A stretch of 64,000 bases of DNA from JBMNQH01 sp050944035 (GTDB taxonomy: Bacteria; Bacillota; Clostridia; Oscillospirales; Oscillospiraceae). The position numbers were made by a program, and so were the translations under genes. The notes beneath the pieces were generated by a model. It was given only the letters and a program-made list of their open reading frames with translations. It did no database searches and was not told the origin of the DNA. The stretch's first letter is position 1, and every line of letters starts with the position of its first letter. Location: positions 62,001-126,000 of the forward strand of contig JBMNQH010000006.1 of NCBI GenBank assembly GCA_050944035.1. Direction: 5' to 3'. Positions 34,604-43,665 of the stretch are shown in pieces.

Positions 34604-35528
34604 TGGACGGATGGTTTTTGTGTGCTTCCATCCAGTGCAGAATATCGTAATAGACCTCATACCGATTGCGTTCGCTTAGGATCTCATGACGCGCGCCATG
34701 ATACAGTTTCATGGTTACATCCTGCAAACCAGCTTCGAGAAAGGCTCGAAATGCGCGGCGCACGCCGAGACCATATTCTCCTACCGGGTCACGGCTGCCA
34801 GACAGCAGTAAAACAGGAAGTGCAGGATCCATGTGTTCAATGGTATCCGGGTTAGTGATGCGATCCAAACCCCCGATCATATCGCGCAGCAGTCCGTAGG
34901 TCGGAGCGATACCACAGAGGGGATCGTTGTCGTAGCTGGTTTTGCGTGTTTCATCCCGGCTGATCTGCGCACGGATCAAGCGTCTTGCCGCTTTGCTGAT
35001 CGAGGTACTCCCGTTTAATAGCTTGTCACAGGTGGTGCCGTGGAGACGGCAACCAGAGTCCGTCAAAAATTCACCGGTCTTGAGCAATACTTTGGCCTGA
35101 TGACCGGTGCCAATCAAAATGGCTCCACAGAGGTGCGACGGTTTTTGTGCCAGATAGCTGCGCAGCAAAAAACTGCCCATGCTGTGACCGAGCGAGAAAC
35201 AGGGGAGTTGGGGATACATATCACAGATGAGTTGGTGGACATGGCGAACATCTGCCGTCGCAAATGTCCAGCCGCATTCCTCCGCAAACCAGGAGGGCGT
35301 GCCTTCTGGGGAAATACTGTGGCCATGGCCAATGTGGTCGTGACCGATTGCTACAAAACCGTGGTTGGCGAGAAACGTCATAAATTCCTCATAGCGTCCG
35401 ATGTGTTCGGAAATGCCATGGATGATCTGCACAGCACCGCGTGGTGTGGATTCCGGTAGCGCCGTGCGAAGATACAGCATGGTTTTGCGGTCAGAAGAAG
35501 GCAGATGAGATTCCTGAAACGTGATCAC
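34584..35528 (-). CDS. Alpha/beta hydrolase, monoacylglycerol-lipase/lysophospholipase type
   Basis: 314 residues. Family hallmarks: QIIHGISEHIGRYEEF, AIGHDHIGHGHS, nucleophile elbow SLGHSMGSFLLRSY, Asp in LLSGSRDPVGEYG and His in LYHGARHEIL. Start GTG at 35526-35528 is ten bases after GGAGG and overlaps the cca stop (GTGA), so the two are translated together. No signal peptide, so likely cytoplasmic. A longer frame upstream is antisense-free but lies within cca and is rejected. Confidence 0.9.
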   Translation of the reverse strand: MITFQESHLPSSDRKTMLYLRTALPESTPRGAVQIIHGISEHIGRYEEFMTFLANHGFVAIGHDHIGHGHSISPEGTPSWFAEECGWTFATADVRHVHQLICDMYPQLPCFSLGHSMGSFLLRSYLAQKPSHLCGAILIGTGHQAKVLLKTGEFLTDSGCRLHGTTCDKLLNGSTSISKAARRLIRAQISRDETRKTSYDNDPLCGIAPTYGLLRDMIGGLDRITNPDTIEHMDPALPVLLLSGSRDPVGEYGLGVRRAFRAFLEAGLQDVTMKLYHGARHEILSERNRYEVYYDILHWMEAHKNHPSSKTPAP

Positions 35529-36730
35529 AGTACAGAATCCTCCTTTTGCAGTGATTGGGCCAAAGCAATGAGCTGTTTCAGTTCGTTTTTTTCCGGGTGC
35601 ATCAGAACATAGTCGAGCAATCTGGCAAGCATTGTACCAATTGCCGGCCCTTTCAGGCCCAGAGCGGTAAGATCGTGTCCGGTTATTGCCAGGGCTTTTA
35701 AGGAACAGCAATCGCCGCTGGCAAGAATTTGGGACAGCTGTTCCAGCGTATCTGTACCGGAAAGCGTCAAGGCAGCTGCTGCAGCGCAGTACGCGGCAGA
35801 CTGTCCCACAGCTGCAAGCAGGCGTTTGCAGTCGAGCGCAGAGACCAGCGGCATAGACTGCTGTGCAATCAGCCCACAGCTGCAAGCACGAACTGTCGCG
35901 CTGTCCAATCGAAGCGCCGTTAAAAACTGTTCCGCAGATACAATACAGTCAGCAGCCTGTAACCGTGCACAGAACCCAGCCCAACGGAGCAGCCGATCGG
36001 TCGACAACTGCGCCAGAGCGGCAAGATCGAGTTGTGGATGTGGAACAGCAAGCAAATGGTTAAGCAAGCCGAAATGCAGTATCTGGGAGACAACCTGTGG
36101 ATGCGGTGAACAGAGCGTTTTTTCCAATTCCTCCCGAATCCGTTCTGCTGCCAGGAATGAAGTCAGCGATGCATGCCGCGTGATTGCAGCAAGTGTTTTG
36201 GGTTCGATCGAAAAACCAAGGGTCGCAGAAAACCGCAGTGCGCGGAACATCCGCAGCGCATCTTCCTGAAACCGGGCATCCGGTTCCCGCACACAGCGGA
36301 TGCAGCCTTGTTGAATGTCGCGTTGGCCGCCGAACGGGTCAATCAGACTGCCGTCTTTGGCCAGAGCGATGGCGTTCATGGTGAAATCCCGGCGACTGAG
36401 ATCCCCAGCCAGATCGGAAATATATTGTACCTGATCCGGTCGCCGGTGATCGGAGTACGTTGTCTCGGTACGAAAGGTTGTAACCTCTGCAAGCTGGTGT
36501 TGTCCACCCTTGACTGTGACGGTGCCGTGTTGCAGTCCAGTCGGAATGGCGTCCGGAAAGATGGTCAGAACCTGCTCCGGCAGCGCTGAAGTGCAAATAT
36601 CCCAATCGTTTGGAAACTGCGAAAGGAGAAGATCCCGGACACAGCCGCCAACAAGGTAGGCAAGATGTCCATGGGTTTCCAGTTTTTGCAAGATATCGCT
36701 GATATATTGGGGGATTGAAAGGGTAATCAT
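35525..36730 (-). CDS. cca: CCA tRNA nucleotidyltransferase / poly(A) polymerase family
   Basis: 401 residues, class II nucleotidyltransferase. Seen: LVGGCVRDLLLSQFPNDWDI with the GG and D-x-D catalytic features, LSRRDFTMNAIAL, DPFGGQRDIQQG and RFQEDALRMFRALRFS, the family signatures. The C-terminal tRNA-binding helices are Ala/Leu-rich. Adds or repairs the 3' CCA end. AGAGGA lies nine bases before ATG. Divergent from murC. Confidence 0.94.
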   Translation of the reverse strand: MITLSIPQYISDILQKLETHGHLAYLVGGCVRDLLLSQFPNDWDICTSALPEQVLTIFPDAIPTGLQHGTVTVKGGQHQLAEVTTFRTETTYSDHRRPDQVQYISDLAGDLSRRDFTMNAIALAKDGSLIDPFGGQRDIQQGCIRCVREPDARFQEDALRMFRALRFSATLGFSIEPKTLAAITRHASLTSFLAAERIREELEKTLCSPHPQVVSQILHFGLLNHLLAVPHPQLDLAALAQLSTDRLLRWAGFCARLQAADCIVSAEQFLTALRLDSATVRACSCGLIAQQSMPLVSALDCKRLLAAVGQSAAYCAAAAALTLSGTDTLEQLSQILASGDCCSLKALAITGHDLTALGLKGPAIGTMLARLLDYVLMHPEKNELKQLIALAQSLQKEDSVL

Positions 36731-36842
36731 GATTTGGTTCCTCTTGTAATATCCTACGTTTGGTATTATAATATAACACTGACCGGATAATGTCCACAGC
36801 CAAACTGGCTGGCAATTTCGTTATGGAAAGGCAAGGTCTATC

Positions 36843-38213
36843 ATGATAGAATTTGAAAAGTTTTTAACGCCTGGTAAGAGAGGATATCTGATCGGCATCG
36901 GCGGCGTCTCCATGTCTCCGTTGGCAGAGGTTCTTTCCGGTATGGGTTTGCATATAAGTGGTTCCGATATGAATGAAAGCGAAAAGGTTGCATATCTGCG
37001 CGGTCTTGGGATCTCTGTTAATATCGGACACAGCAGCGGCAATATCACACGGGAAATTGAGTTCATCGTCCGTACAGCGGCGGTACATGACGACAATCCA
37101 GAAATCGTGGCGGCGCATGCCATGGGTATCCCTGTATTTGAGCGTACACAGGCCTGGGGCGCCATTATGCGGGATTATAAAAATGCTATTTGTATTTCCG
37201 GCACACACGGCAAAACCACGACAACTTCCATGTGCACGCATATCTTCATGGCCGCGGAACAGGATCCGACAGTTATGGTGGGCGGTACGCTGCCGTTGCT
37301 GAAGGCCGGGCACAGAGTTGGACACGGTGACACCATTATTATGGAGTCCTGTGAGTATTACAACTCCTTTCACAGTTTTTATCCAACCATTGCCATTGTT
37401 CTGAACATTGATGCCGACCATCTGGATTTCTTCCATGATATTGAGGATATCAAGCGCTCCTTCCGCAAGTTTGCGGAGCTTGTCCCGTCCGATGGCTGTG
37501 TTATCCTCAATGCCGATGATGCCAACACTGTGGCGGCTATGACAGGAATGGATCGTCCTGTTATGACCTTCGGTCTGGAGCAGCCTGCCGATGTCTATGC
37601 GGAAAATATTCGCCCAATGGGTGCGACGACGGAGTTTGACATCATGCATCGGGGAACGCTGTACGCGCATGTTGGCTTGCGGGTTCCCGGTATTCACAAT
37701 GTGAAAAATGCCCTTGCGGCCGCCGCCGCGGCGATTTTCCTCGGCATTTCGCCCAATGCAGTCAAATATGGTCTGGCGGGTTTTGCCGGAACCGAGCGTC
37801 GGTTTGAGTTCAAGGGGAAGTTTAACGGTGCAGATGTTTACGATGATTATGCCCACCATCCCGGAGAGCTGAAGGCGCTGATTGATGCGATAAAACCGCT
37901 TGGCTATAAGCGTACTATTCTGGTATTTCAGCCTCACACCTATTCCCGTACTGCTGCATTGTTCGGCGAGTTTGTTGAGCAGCTGCGCCGTCCCGATCTG
38001 ACATTTTTGGCCGAAATCTATGCTGCCCGCGAGAAAAATACGCTCGGTATTTCCTCACAGAATCTTGCAAAGGAGATTCCAAACTCGATGTATTTTTCCA
38101 ATTTTGACGAATTGGAAAAGAGCTTGAGATGGACCGCTTCACCGGGTGATCTCATCATCACTGTTGGCGCTGGTGACATCTATAAAATTGGGGAGCGCCT
38201 GGTTGCAAAATAG
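36843..38213 (+). CDS. murC: UDP-N-acetylmuramate-L-alanine ligase
   Basis: 456 residues; adds L-Ala to UDP-MurNAc in peptidoglycan synthesis. Seen: GIGGVSMSPLAEVL, ATP loop CISGTHGKTTTTSM, LNIDADHLDFF, PGIHNVKNALAAAA, DVYDDYAHHPGELKALI and FQPHTYSRT. AAGGCAAGG precedes the ATG. Alone here rather than in a division/wall cluster, common for clostridial murC. Terminator after the stop. Confidence 0.96.
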   Translation: MIEFEKFLTPGKRGYLIGIGGVSMSPLAEVLSGMGLHISGSDMNESEKVAYLRGLGISVNIGHSSGNITREIEFIVRTAAVHDDNPEIVAAHAMGIPVFERTQAWGAIMRDYKNAICISGTHGKTTTTSMCTHIFMAAEQDPTVMVGGTLPLLKAGHRVGHGDTIIMESCEYYNSFHSFYPTIAIVLNIDADHLDFFHDIEDIKRSFRKFAELVPSDGCVILNADDANTVAAMTGMDRPVMTFGLEQPADVYAENIRPMGATTEFDIMHRGTLYAHVGLRVPGIHNVKNALAAAAAAIFLGISPNAVKYGLAGFAGTERRFEFKGKFNGADVYDDYAHHPGELKALIDAIKPLGYKRTILVFQPHTYSRTAALFGEFVEQLRRPDLTFLAEIYAAREKNTLGISSQNLAKEIPNSMYFSNFDELEKSLRWTASPGDLIITVGAGDIYKIGERLVAK

Positions 38214-38253
38214 TACAGGATTTTAAATAAAGCATACCGCGTGTCAACTTTAC

Positions 38254-38286
38254 GCCCTGCTGATTTCCAGCAGGGTGTTGGTTTTT
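38254..38286 (+). terminator. murC terminator
   Basis: CCCTGCTG (38255-38262) pairs with CAGCAGGG (38268-38275), then a T-rich tail to 38286. Confidence 0.8.
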
Positions 38287-38331
38287 ATGGGACCGTGTGT
38301 TTTGTGCAAAAACACGAAAGTGATGACCACC

Positions 38332-38365
38332 TTCGACAGACTCCTTGTCCACAGATTTTTATAAT
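38332..38365 (+). promoter_or_regulatory. spoIIE promoter with Spo0A box and 21-bp spacer
   Basis: TTCGACA (38332-38338) is the exact complement of the Spo0A-box core TGTCGAA and overlaps a -35-like TCGACA; a perfect TATAAT follows at 38360-38365 after 21 bases. Bacillus spoIIE and spoIIG promoters share this long-spacer, Spo0A-dependent design. A T-rich UTR of about 40 bases leads to spoIIE. Confidence 0.8.
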
Positions 38366-38406
38366 AGATTCAACTTGACAAAAACGCATAATCGGGAGGG
38401 AGCGGC

Positions 38407-40737
38407 ATGGTGGTAAGAGGTGCAACAGCAAGTAAATACCTGCGGGATTTACAAAATTTGGAACACGGATCGATTATAGAGAAGTGTATCGTTCTCGGTA
38501 TGAATCTGATACTGGGATTGATCGCTGGATCAGCGGTAATCTTTCAGAGTTGCAGTCCATTTGGAATTGGTATGGTGGCGCAGGCTGGTGCCGGACTGCC
38601 CGGTCTGTTTTGTATGATTGGTGCCGGCATCGGATATCTCCTGGTGCTTGGTCTCAGCCATGGAATCAAATATATTGCCACGACCATGATTGTATTCACG
38701 ATTGCATTTGTGTTTAAGGAGATCCGACTGAGTCGGACAAGCTGGTTTATGCCACTGATGGCTTCCATGGGCGCGATGTTGACCGGCTTTTTGAATGTTG
38801 CGGGGAGTATGACGGCCGCTGCTGTGACCTATGCCGCAACGGAAACGGTACTGGTGGGGGCGAGTACGGTTTTTTTTCGAATTGCGTTATCGGAAAAGGA
38901 GCGCATGACCGAACAGGCAGAAATTTTACATACAGTCAGCGTGATGGTTCTGTTGGGATGCTTCCTGATTGCCCTGTCGAACTTGACGCTGTTCGGCGTG
39001 CTGTCTCTGGGGCGAATTGCGGCGGTACTGTTGGTTATGATTGTGGCCTATCGAAACGGCTTTATGGCGGGCAGTACAGCCGGTGCGGCATTGGGAATGG
39101 CGATGGATATGGTAACAGTCGGAAGTCCGTTTTATACCATGTCCTATGCCTTTTCCGGCCTACTAGCCGGCATTTTTACCAAACAGGACAAGCTGTTGTT
39201 TATTATCGGTTATGTTCTCTCAAATGCCGTCTCTGTGATTTGGACCTGGGGCAGTGGCGGCCTTCGGATGAGCGCGCTGTTTGAGGTCTTTGTGGCATCT
39301 GTCATCTTTGCCATGTTGCCGGTTCTTGTTATCAACCGTGTCGGAGAGTTCCTGCTGCAACCGGCCGAAGGCAGCAGCGAGTCGGGTATGCGGCGTTATG
39401 CCGCGCAGAAGGCGGCGCATATGGGACAAAGCTTTCGCTCACTGTATGATATGGTTTCTGAAACGATGGATGCAGAGGAGAATGACGGCGATGTTGCAAA
39501 AGTATTTGACCGGGCAGCCGATGCGGTCTGTATTGCCTGCAAGCGGAAAGAGGTTTGCTGGCAGCAGAATTTCAGTGATATGCTGAGTTTGCTCAACGAC
39601 GCGACCCCGGCGATGCTTGATCGAGGAAAGCTGATCGAAGAGGATTTGCCGCGGCATTTCACCAGAGAATGCCTGCATCTGTCGGAGTTTCTCTCGGCAG
39701 TAAACGGAGAAGTGCGGGGACTGCTGTACCGGCGGCAGTTTCATAAACGGTTGTCGGAGAACCGTGTGGCAGCCTATGGGCAGTACGCAGATCTGGCTGA
39801 AATTATGGAGGGGCTTGCAGAAGAACTCAATGGGACAAGCGGTGCGGATCCATTGGCAGAACGGCGATTGCTCCGTTGTCTCCGGAGCATGGACATTGAG
39901 GCAAAAGTTTCGGTATTCCGTGACCGGGGCGATCGGCTTCGTGTGATGGTTGAAAGCGGCCGGTTGGGTCTGCTGTTCCGTGAAGAACGCTGGTTGGATA
40001 AGGTTTCTGCGGTTCTGGGTGTACGGATGTGCCGCCCCAATGTAGCCGACGTACAGGAAGAAGGGCGGCTGCTTTTGCTGGAGGCAGAGCCTCTGTCGGC
40101 CTCTGTCGGCATTGCTTCCAAGCGCAAGCAGGGACAAGCGGTCAGCGGCGACTGCGGCACCTATTTCAAGACCGATCGTGGTGTACTGTGTGTGATTCTC
40201 TCGGATGGAATGGGCAGCGGGGAGGAAGCGGCCAAGGAGAGCGGCGACGTTGTAAAGCTCCTGGAAGGATTTCTGCGTTCAGGGATGGATCCCTGCATTG
40301 CCATGAAGATTCTTAACTCGGTCATGCTGCTGCGGAGCGGTGACGACTGGGGGTGTGCAACGGTGGATCTGATGTGTGTGGATCTGTTTTCCGGAGAAAC
40401 TTCCTTTTACAAATACGGTGCAGCGCCGTCTTATGTGCGGAACGGGAAGATGATTCGCCGTATTGAATGCCGCAACTTTGCGGCGGGGATCAGCATGGGA
40501 GAGGGTGCAATGCCCGATGTTGTCCGGATGAAGCTGAAACCGGGCAACCTTGCCGTCATTGCCAGTGACGGGGTGCTGACCTCGGAGAATGATGCGAAAA
40601 TAGAAGAATTGCTCTCAGCTTATGAGGGAAACAACGTCAAAAAACTGGCGACGATGGTGCTGCAAAGTGCGATAGATACGCCGGAGTGTGAGGATGATAT
40701 GACAGTTCTTGCTGTACAAGTGAGCGTCCGTGCGTGA
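38407..40737 (+). CDS. spoIIE: Stage II sporulation protein E (SpoIIE phosphatase)
   Basis: 776 residues. Residues about 30-320 form roughly ten transmembrane helices (e.g. IKYIATTMIVFTIAFVF), a central FtsZ-interacting region carries Cys in DAVCIACKRKEVCWQ, and the C-terminal PP2C-type phosphatase begins near 565 with GVLCVILSDGMGSGEEA, ending EDDMTVLAVQ. It dephosphorylates SpoIIAA to free sigma-F and helps asymmetric division. GGGAGGGAG precedes the ATG. Confidence 0.96.
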   Translation: MVVRGATASKYLRDLQNLEHGSIIEKCIVLGMNLILGLIAGSAVIFQSCSPFGIGMVAQAGAGLPGLFCMIGAGIGYLLVLGLSHGIKYIATTMIVFTIAFVFKEIRLSRTSWFMPLMASMGAMLTGFLNVAGSMTAAAVTYAATETVLVGASTVFFRIALSEKERMTEQAEILHTVSVMVLLGCFLIALSNLTLFGVLSLGRIAAVLLVMIVAYRNGFMAGSTAGAALGMAMDMVTVGSPFYTMSYAFSGLLAGIFTKQDKLLFIIGYVLSNAVSVIWTWGSGGLRMSALFEVFVASVIFAMLPVLVINRVGEFLLQPAEGSSESGMRRYAAQKAAHMGQSFRSLYDMVSETMDAEENDGDVAKVFDRAADAVCIACKRKEVCWQQNFSDMLSLLNDATPAMLDRGKLIEEDLPRHFTRECLHLSEFLSAVNGEVRGLLYRRQFHKRLSENRVAAYGQYADLAEIMEGLAEELNGTSGADPLAERRLLRCLRSMDIEAKVSVFRDRGDRLRVMVESGRLGLLFREERWLDKVSAVLGVRMCRPNVADVQEEGRLLLLEAEPLSASVGIASKRKQGQAVSGDCGTYFKTDRGVLCVILSDGMGSGEEAAKESGDVVKLLEGFLRSGMDPCIAMKILNSVMLLRSGDDWGCATVDLMCVDLFSGETSFYKYGAAPSYVRNGKMIRRIECRNFAAGISMGEGAMPDVVRMKLKPGNLAVIASDGVLTSENDAKIEELLSAYEGNNVKKLATMVLQSAIDTPECEDDMTVLAVQVSVRA

Positions 40738-40797
40738 ATAGAACGCCCGGGAAGTGGTTAGACTGGTAGCAAATGGAGCCACAGGAGGGCAGGAGAA

Positions 40798-41079
40798 ATG
40801 GTAAAAGGCATCTCACGCCGTGTCGTGGTGGTCAAGTCACCGGACCCGGAAATCTTTGACGAGGCAATCTTCATTGTACGTGATGAGTATTTAAACCGCG
40901 GGGGAACCAGTCCCGAAGCGGTGTTGCGCGAGGCACAGCAGGCCGCAGAACGGTATCTGCGGGAAAATACCCCAAGACGGCGGAGATTTTTTTCCAGGAT
41001 ACCGCCGTCGGCCTGTGCAGCAGCGGGAGCTGCAGCAACAGGAATTGCATGGCTTGCCCTGCGTCTGGTAGGCGTCTGA
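40798..41079 (+). CDS. Small conserved protein with C-terminal hydrophobic helix
   Basis: 93 residues: MVKGISRRVVVVKSPDPEIF, an acidic/basic helical middle (AVLREAQQAAERYLRENTPR, RRRFF) and a C-terminal hydrophobic segment ACAAAGAAATGIAWLALRLV that may anchor it. Such proteins after spoIIE are often mis-annotated as initiation factor 2; nothing here supports that. CAGGAGGGCAGGAG precedes the ATG and a terminator follows. Probably read through from spoIIE. Confidence 0.7.
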   Translation: MVKGISRRVVVVKSPDPEIFDEAIFIVRDEYLNRGGTSPEAVLREAQQAAERYLRENTPRRRRFFSRIPPSACAAAGAAATGIAWLALRLVGV

Positions 41080-41093
41080 ACAATCTTTGACAA

Positions 41094-41132
41094 CCGACAC
41101 ACCGAAACACAATCCGGTGTGTCGGCTTTTTA
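41094..41132 (+). terminator. Terminator of the spoIIE transcription unit
   Basis: CCGACACACCG pairs with CGGTGTGTCGG, then CTTTTT. Confidence 0.9.
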
Positions 41133-41202
41133 TTGAAATAATCCCCCGCTCGGAGGTGAACAGGGGATAGAAGCCAATAGAAAATGAGAAATAGACATAG
41201 AG

Positions 41203-41598
41203 TTAATCAGCTAACCCAATATCTTTTCTAAGAATTAACAAAAGAGAGTCTAAACGACTTTGTTTTAGGTGATCAGGTAGATCAGAAGAAATCGCTTCAT
41301 AAGTGTTATAGAATAATTTGGAGATTTGTCTAGGAGCATATAACTGTATTAGAATTTCTATGTCTTCCACTAAATCTTTAGTAGATATCGTATTGTAATT
41401 AGAAAGATGCTTGTTTTCGATATTTTCGGTCTCAATTAAAATAAATTTAATTATTTTTTGATAAGCACTCTCCTTTTTTTGACGAAGGTATCGAACATTT
41501 TCATTTTTCTGCTTCTTGTTTTCTAGTAATAAGGTGGAAAAATAGGATGTTAAAGCTCCTGTTAATACACCAAGTAATGTTATAACTGATTCATTCAT
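41203..41598 (-). CDS. Small membrane protein partnered with Mrr-type nuclease, unknown function
   Basis: 131 residues, AT-rich. One N-terminal transmembrane helix (ITLLGVLTGALTSYFSTLLL), then a Lys/Glu/Asn coiled-coil-like stretch (ENKKQKNENVRYLRQKKESA) and a helical domain ending LLLILRKDIGLAD. Its start lies one base after the nuclease stop, so they form one transcription and probably translation unit. This anchor-plus-helical layout is frequent among phage-defence accessory proteins, but I cannot assign a family. Confidence 0.75.
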   Translation of the reverse strand: MNESVITLLGVLTGALTSYFSTLLLENKKQKNENVRYLRQKKESAYQKIIKFILIETENIENKHLSNYNTISTKDLVEDIEILIQLYAPRQISKLFYNTYEAISSDLPDHLKQSRLDSLLLILRKDIGLAD

Positions 41599-41599
41599 A

Positions 41600-42091
41600 C
41601 TAATAATTCCTCATCATCTGATGTATAGTGGTTCTGTCCCATAGGAGTGTACCTGTTGCTTCTGCTAGTGAAATTGCCCCAGAAGTAAAGGTGGAGTTTG
41701 TCATAACAACACCAACATGGCAATTATAGAATGACTTACCAGCATGAACTTGTTGAATTGGAGTATTACCTAACCGAGAAGTGTAGTTTTTACATTGGAT
41801 AGCATAACGTATGTCATCTTTGGTTGCAATAATATCAACACCCTGATCGCCGGAGCCGGGTGTGACCTCTACATTGGTAAATCCATGATCTCGGAGCAGA
41901 TCAGCACAAAAATATTCAAATTTTTGTCCTTCCATACCATCAATAGAAGATATATTTATCCAAGTGAGTTGTTTGCTTTTTTTTGCAGAAACTGAGTTAT
42001 TTTTCTTATCCAAATCTAAAAACTGATCTATCTTCACAATAATTGTAATGATTATAGCGAAAATCAAGCAAAAAATCTCAAATTCAGTCAT
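41600..42091 (-). CDS. Membrane-anchored Mrr-type restriction endonuclease
   Basis: 163 residues. N-terminal transmembrane helix IFCLIFAIIITIIVKI, linker, then the Mrr catalytic domain: FEYFCADLLRDHGFTNVEV, GDQGVDIIATKDDIRYAIQC and KNYTS, giving the D-x(n)-Q-x-K active site. Then VHAGKSFYNCHVGVVMTNS, another conserved strand. Mrr-family enzymes cut methylated or foreign DNA. Gene and partner are far more AT-rich than flanks and have a consensus promoter, suggesting acquired, actively expressed genes. GGGGGTG precedes ATG. Confidence 0.88.
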   Translation of the reverse strand: MTEFEIFCLIFAIIITIIVKIDQFLDLDKKNNSVSAKKSKQLTWINISSIDGMEGQKFEYFCADLLRDHGFTNVEVTPGSGDQGVDIIATKDDIRYAIQCKNYTSRLGNTPIQQVHAGKSFYNCHVGVVMTNSTFTSGAISLAEATGTLLWDRTTIHQMMRNY

Positions 42092-42109
42092 ATTATCACA
42101 CCCCCAACA

Positions 42110-42138
42110 ATTATAAAGTTCTTCAAAAATTTTGTCAA
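42110..42138 (-). promoter_or_regulatory. Consensus promoter of the Mrr pair
   Basis: Minus strand TTGACA (42133-42138), 17-bp spacer, TATAAT (42110-42115): an exact sigma-A consensus. The gap 42092-42407 otherwise holds only this and the ahcY promoter. Confidence 0.88.
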
Positions 42139-42311
42139 TATCTATAGATTTTCTGCCAATTAGACAAGCATGCTCATTCCTCTCATAGGAAAATAATCTA
42201 TCACACTCGTATCAAAGATAGTCCTATTAAAAGGACTGTTATATTTTTAATAAGACTTTATAAAATAAAGCATCATTCTTATTGCCGTGTAGTTTTTTGT
42301 TGGAAATCTCG

Positions 42312-42340
42312 TTGTAAATAAGGGTAGAACATGATAAAAT
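42312..42340 (+). promoter_or_regulatory. ahcY promoter
   Basis: TTGTAA (42312-42317), 17-bp spacer, TAAAAT (42335-42340). I looked for SAM or SAH riboswitch features in the leader and saw none. Confidence 0.65.
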
Positions 42341-42407
42341 ACAATCGATATTGTTTGAAAACTGCCTGCCCGGCAGATCAATTTGATTCCTTAACAGGAG
42401 GCCCATT

Positions 42408-43643
42408 ATGAGCGAAGTTCGAGATATTACCCTTGCCCCTTCTGGGGAGCGAAAAATTAACTGGGCATACCGCAACATGCCGATTCTCCGCAGTATTGCA
42501 GAGGACTTTGCCAAAACCCGCCCATTTGCAGGACTGAAAATTGCACTTTCTGTCCATATGGAGGCAAAGACAGCCTGCCTGTGCCGCGTGATGGAGCTGG
42601 GCGGCGCAGAGATGCACGTCACGGGCTGCAATCAGCTTTCCACACAGGATGATGTTGCCGCAGCGCTGGCAGCCAAAGGCATGGACGTCCACGCCTGGCA
42701 TGCGTCCACAGACGAAGAGTATGTCCGCCACCTGTGCGCAGTTCTGGAACCCGGCCCTAACATTATCATCGACGACGGCGGGGATCTGGTACATCTGATG
42801 CACACCAAGTACACGCATCTTATCCCGGGTGTAATCGGCGGCTGTGAGGAAACTACAACCGGCATTCACCGTCTGCGTACCATGGCACGCACCGGGGAAC
42901 TGAAGTTCCCAATGGTCATGGTCAATGAGGCCGACTGTAAGCACCTGTTTGATAACCGTTATGGTACGGGTCAATCGGTTTGGGATGGCATCAACCGCAC
43001 TACAAATCTGATTGTTGCAGGCAAAGACGTGGTTGTTGCGGGCTACGGTTGGTGTGGCCGCGGCACAGCCATGCGGGCGAAGGGACTTGGTGCACGTGTT
43101 ATTGTAACTGAGGTCGATCCCGTCAAGGCGATTGAAGCTGTCATGGACGGCTTTACTGTTATGCCGATGGCGGAAGCAGCGAAAATTGGAGACTTCTTTG
43201 TCTGTGTCACCGGATGCAACGATGTCATCACCCGTGAGCATATGGAAGTGATGAAGGACGGCGCAGTGTTGGCCAACGCAGGGCATTTCAATGTGGAAAT
43301 CAATATGAACCATTTGGACGCACTGGCAGTGGAACAATATGAAGCCCGCAACAACATCCGCGGCTATATTCTGGAAGATGGCCGCCAGTTGTTTGTCCTC
43401 GGTGAGGGGAAACTGGTCAACCTTGCGGCAGGCGACGGACATCCCGCAGAAATTATGGACATGAGCTTTGCCATCCAGGCGATGAGTGCGGCGTTCCTTG
43501 CCGCGAACCGCGACAAGCTGCATGCGGATGTTATTCCAGTTCCTGTGGAGATCGATCAGGACGTTGCCTTCCGAAAGCTGCATGCGATGGGCTGCAACAT
43601 TGATGTTTTGAGCGAGGCGCAGAAGCAGTACCTCGGCCTGTAG
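42408..43643 (+). CDS. ahcY: Adenosylhomocysteinase
   Basis: 411 residues. Hydrolyses S-adenosylhomocysteine to homocysteine and adenosine. Seen: LKIALSVHMEAKTACLCRVM, GGCEETTTGIHRL, NEADCKHLFDNRYGTGQS, the NAD loop VVAGYGWCGRGTAMRAKGLG, EVDPVKAIEAVMDGFTVMPM and ANAGHFNVEIN. It is the shorter bacterial/archaeal form without the insertion seen in plants. AGGAGG precedes ATG. Supplies homocysteine for the metH/metF genes that converge from the other side. Confidence 0.96.
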   Translation: MSEVRDITLAPSGERKINWAYRNMPILRSIAEDFAKTRPFAGLKIALSVHMEAKTACLCRVMELGGAEMHVTGCNQLSTQDDVAAALAAKGMDVHAWHASTDEEYVRHLCAVLEPGPNIIIDDGGDLVHLMHTKYTHLIPGVIGGCEETTTGIHRLRTMARTGELKFPMVMVNEADCKHLFDNRYGTGQSVWDGINRTTNLIVAGKDVVVAGYGWCGRGTAMRAKGLGARVIVTEVDPVKAIEAVMDGFTVMPMAEAAKIGDFFVCVTGCNDVITREHMEVMKDGAVLANAGHFNVEINMNHLDALAVEQYEARNNIRGYILEDGRQLFVLGEGKLVNLAAGDGHPAEIMDMSFAIQAMSAAFLAANRDKLHADVIPVPVEIDQDVAFRKLHAMGCNIDVLSEAQKQYLGL

Positions 43644-43665
43644 TATTGGTCGCGAGGGAACCCGT

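Noticed and set aside
40798..41079. Translation initiation factor 2-like annotation
   Set aside because: 93 residues with no GTPase or IF2 motifs; the label seen on similar proteins is not supported by sequence.
42341..42407. SAM or SAH riboswitch before ahcY
   Set aside because: Leader after the promoter is only about 60 bases and shows no multi-helix structure or conserved core.
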